Source: RGEC01 sp964626685
GTDB taxonomy: Bacteria > Bacteroidota > Bacteroidia > NS11-12g > UBA955
NCBI GenBank assembly: GCA_964626685.1
Contig: CAZVJY010000010.1
Span: 7,136-71,135, forward strand
Direction of reading: 5' to 3'
DNA: 64,000 nt
The notes under the pieces were generated by a model. The model searched no databases. It saw nothing but the letters and a program-made list of their open reading frames with translations, and was not told the origin of the DNA. This document shows, piece after piece, positions 62,684 to 64,000 of the stretch (its first letter is position 1; every line of letters starts with the position of its first letter). The position numbers and the translations under genes are program-made.

Positions 62684-62802
62684 ATTCGGGGTTTGGTTTT
62701 TTTAGGCTAAAGAATTCGGCAACGATACGAAGTTACAAAACAGGAATCGCTTTGTCAATATTAAGAACCCCGCATTGCTTTACTGTTATGTAAGTAAGGT
62801 TG

Positions 62803-63147
62803 TTAATCAGCCTTACTTCTTTCTTCACAGCAAGTAGCACAATCTTTACAGGTTTCGGAGCAAATTTTGCAACATTCCAGGTGCCCGGCGTGTTTCGCGC
62901 ATTCTGTGTGGCATGCTTTGCAAATGGCAGCGCAGAGCACGTGTAATTGTTTGCTGTAAACAGAGCTTCGTGCTTCAAATCGAGCACACAAGGCGCATAT
63001 ATCTGAGCAGTCACGGCAAATGGCAATGCAATCTTTATTGTCTGCGGCCAAGCATTCGGTGATGCAGCGTTCACAATCGGTTAAGCATTGCAGGCATGCA
63101 TCAATGCTGTTTTTTGACAGGGTTTGAATATCCATCATGGTATTCAA
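62803..63147 (-). CDS. Csp-type four-helix bundle copper-binding protein (DUF326)
   Basis: A 114-residue cytosolic protein with about 20 cysteines, many in Cx2-3C spacing on amphipathic helices: DACLQCLTDCERCITEC, CIAICRDCSDICALCARF, CAAICKACHTECAKH and CCKICSETCKDCATCC. This is the pattern of Csp copper storage proteins, which fill a four-helix bundle with Cu(I). No signal peptide, so it is the cytosolic Csp3-like type. An inverted repeat 36 bp upstream of the start may be its operator. No copper ATPase or copper regulator lies in the window. Confidence 0.93.
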   Translation of the reverse strand: MNTMMDIQTLSKNSIDACLQCLTDCERCITECLAADNKDCIAICRDCSDICALCARFEARSSVYSKQLHVLCAAICKACHTECAKHAGHLECCKICSETCKDCATCCEERSKAD

Positions 63148-63183
63148 ATTTTGTTTTTGGCCAATATATGAGTACTATCTCAT

Positions 63184-63201
63184 ATCAAGAGACGTCTTGA
63201 T
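63184..63201. promoter_or_regulatory. Inverted repeat upstream of the copper protein gene
   Basis: ATCAAGA-GACG-TCTTGAT, 7 bp arms with a 4 base centre, 36 bp before the Csp start codon and thus in the promoter region. No T tract. It has the form of a dimeric repressor site but matches no copper operator I know. Confidence 0.4.
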
Positions 63202-63297
63202 GTTGGTCAGAGGGGTTTTCCGATGCTCCCTTCCATCTGTCATGAAAAGCATAAATCTGCTGTGCTGCCTCATGGTGAGCTCATAGTATCTTGTACA

Positions 63298-63831
63298 TTA
63301 CTGTTTTATTAATTCATAAGAGTACTGAATTAATCCGGTTTTGAATGTTTGTTTTTTCTTTAATGAAAAATGATCAGGTACCATGCCATTCTCAAAAAGC
63401 AAGGTGCCGGTTTCAAGTTTAACCGGTATGACCGACAAGATTATTTCATCGATTAAATCCTCCTCAATAAATGATTTGGCTAGTTCTGCGCCGCCATCGC
63501 AGTAGATGTTTTTATGCTGAGAGGATTTGAGTTTCGAAATAAGCGACCTGAAACGGCCATTGTAATAAATGAGATTCTCTATGCCTGATTGTATGGAGCT
63601 TCTGGTAGCAACATAAACAGCCTTTTCAGGGTGGTAGGGAAATCCCATGCCTATAACCTTTTCATATGTTTTTCTTCCAACAATAATATTTCCCACTGAA
63701 TTAATAAATTCATTATATCCGTAATCTTCCCCCTCAACCTGGTAAGGATTTAAAAAGTCGATATTGTCATTTTCTCCCGCAATAAAACCATCTTCAGACA
63801 TTGCGATATATAAAATTGTCCTGTTGCTCAT
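63298..63831 (-). CDS. Dihydrofolate reductase-fold protein (RibD C-terminal family)
   Basis: A 177-residue NADPH-binding reductase-like protein of the RibD C-terminal family. ILYIAMSEDGFIAGEND opens the first strand and loop, IIVGRKTYEKV is the typical second element and IYCDGGAELAKSFIEEDLIDEIILSVIPV the third. It lacks the deaminase half of RibD, so it is one of the stand-alone yyaP-like proteins of unknown substrate. AT content and codon use look slightly more AT-rich than the dcw genes, which could mean recent acquisition but is weak evidence. Confidence 0.9.
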   Translation of the reverse strand: MSNRTILYIAMSEDGFIAGENDNIDFLNPYQVEGEDYGYNEFINSVGNIIVGRKTYEKVIGMGFPYHPEKAVYVATRSSIQSGIENLIYYNGRFRSLISKLKSSQHKNIYCDGGAELAKSFIEEDLIDEIILSVIPVKLETGTLLFENGMVPDHFSLKKKQTFKTGLIQYSYELIKQ

Positions 63832-63868
63832 TGATCTATTTCGATATAGTTTTATTGTGCAAGTATAA

Positions 63869-63947
63869 CCCTATTCTTTTATACACTGGTCGGTCTTTGC
63901 GCATGGCATGCGGCAGGGCGAGACCGACCAGGCTATATCGGATAGGG
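63869..63947. repeat. Nested inverted repeats between the DHFR-like gene and the window end
   Basis: Outer arms CCCTAT (63869-63874) and ATAGGG (63942-63947), middle arms CTGGTCGGTCT (63886-63896) and AGACCGACCAG (63921-63931), inner arms CGCAT (63900-63904) and ATGCG (63908-63912). The middle pair is perfect over 11 bp. The element folds into a three-level hairpin of about 79 nt. It is too long and lacks the T tract of a terminator; it could be a structured RNA or a mobile miniature element end. Confidence 0.5.
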
Positions 63948-63961
63948 AATAAGTCCCAAAC

Positions 63962-63990
63962 AAAAAAGCCACCAATTGGTGGCTTTTTTT
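63962..63990. terminator. Terminator near the window end
   Basis: AAAAAAGCCACC / GGTGGCTTTTTT with an AATT loop, 12 bp arms, and a T tract to 63990. Works on both strands. It probably ends a gene that lies beyond the window, since no plus-strand gene precedes it here. Confidence 0.8.
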
Positions 63991-64000
63991 CTGCTCCCCT

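Noticed and set aside
62733..63074. A 113-codon minus-strand frame overlapping the copper protein gene
   Set aside because: The Csp frame shows a strong cysteine periodicity and family match; the other frame does not.
63869..63947. Integron attC site
   Set aside because: The nested palindrome looked like one, but no RYYYAAC/GTTRRRY core sites are at its ends and no integron integrase is in the window.

Overview
The window is a 64 kb piece of a Bacteroidota chromosome, probably from a draft assembly because positions 59786-59885 are a run of 100 Ns. The assignment rests on several independent signs. Four secreted proteins end in type IX secretion (T9SS) C-terminal sorting domains. FtsZ ends in the Bacteroidota-type tail LHDNVD. 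Many genes are preceded by the Bacteroidota -7 promoter element TAnnTTTG rather than by Shine-Dalgarno sites. A TamL-like lipoprotein of the BamA superfamily and an ECF sigma factor of Bacteroidota type are also present. No rRNA, tRNA, CRISPR array, insertion sequence or prophage was seen.

Layout. 1-3333 (+): the end of an Fe-S oxidoreductase subunit, a small Bacteroidota-specific protein, an MFS exporter and a glycosyltransferase. 3388-18407 (-): one long division and cell wall (dcw) operon in the order mraZ-rsmH-ftsL-ftsI-murE-mraY-murD-ftsW-murG-murC-ftsQ-ftsA-ftsZ, mostly with 1-32 bp overlaps. Its control region (18408-18700) holds a full TTTG-N19-TACTTTTG promoter, two MraZ-type TGGGN direct repeat pairs pointing in opposite directions, and a perfect DnaA box. 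18701-23062 (+): a small exported protein, lipoyl synthase and a T9SS-secreted beta-propeller protein. 23117-25484 (-): an ECF sigma factor, a membrane-anchored putative anti-sigma factor and dapF, joined by 4 bp overlaps. 25591-31569: HtrA protease, DnaB helicase and ClpC. 31882-40503 (-): a 1556-residue T9SS protein with beta-helix and PKD modules, an NlpC/P60 hydrolase, an M48 metallopeptidase and a TamL-like outer membrane protein. The start of the last overlaps the start of a divergent TrmH-type RNA methyltransferase. 41273-51923: a 1124-residue coiled-coil membrane protein, a DCC-family protein, SSB, an ABC-F ATPase, an FKBP-like lipoprotein, an RNA methyltransferase and a second T9SS beta-propeller protein. 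51930-58485 (-): DoxX, a GyrI-like protein, a T9SS protein, a TonB-dependent receptor with a cysteine-rich plug, a broken isomerase-like gene and a formylglycine-generating-enzyme-like protein.

58604-61427 is the most interesting part. A UbiA prenyltransferase with homogentisate-prenyltransferase-type motifs overlaps a membrane-associated methyltransferase, which is interrupted by the assembly gap. Only 28 bp away, in divergent orientation, is a fusion of a phytol-kinase-like domain and a DUF92 (VTE6-like) domain. Together they could turn a free isoprenoid alcohol into its diphosphate, attach it to an aromatic ring and methylate the product, a tocopherol- or quinone-like route not expected in a heterotrophic Bacteroidota. 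The remainder (61448-64000, -) is accessory: DUF3703, a Fic toxin with a VbhA-like antitoxin, a Csp-type copper-binding four-helix bundle and a RibD/DHFR-domain protein.
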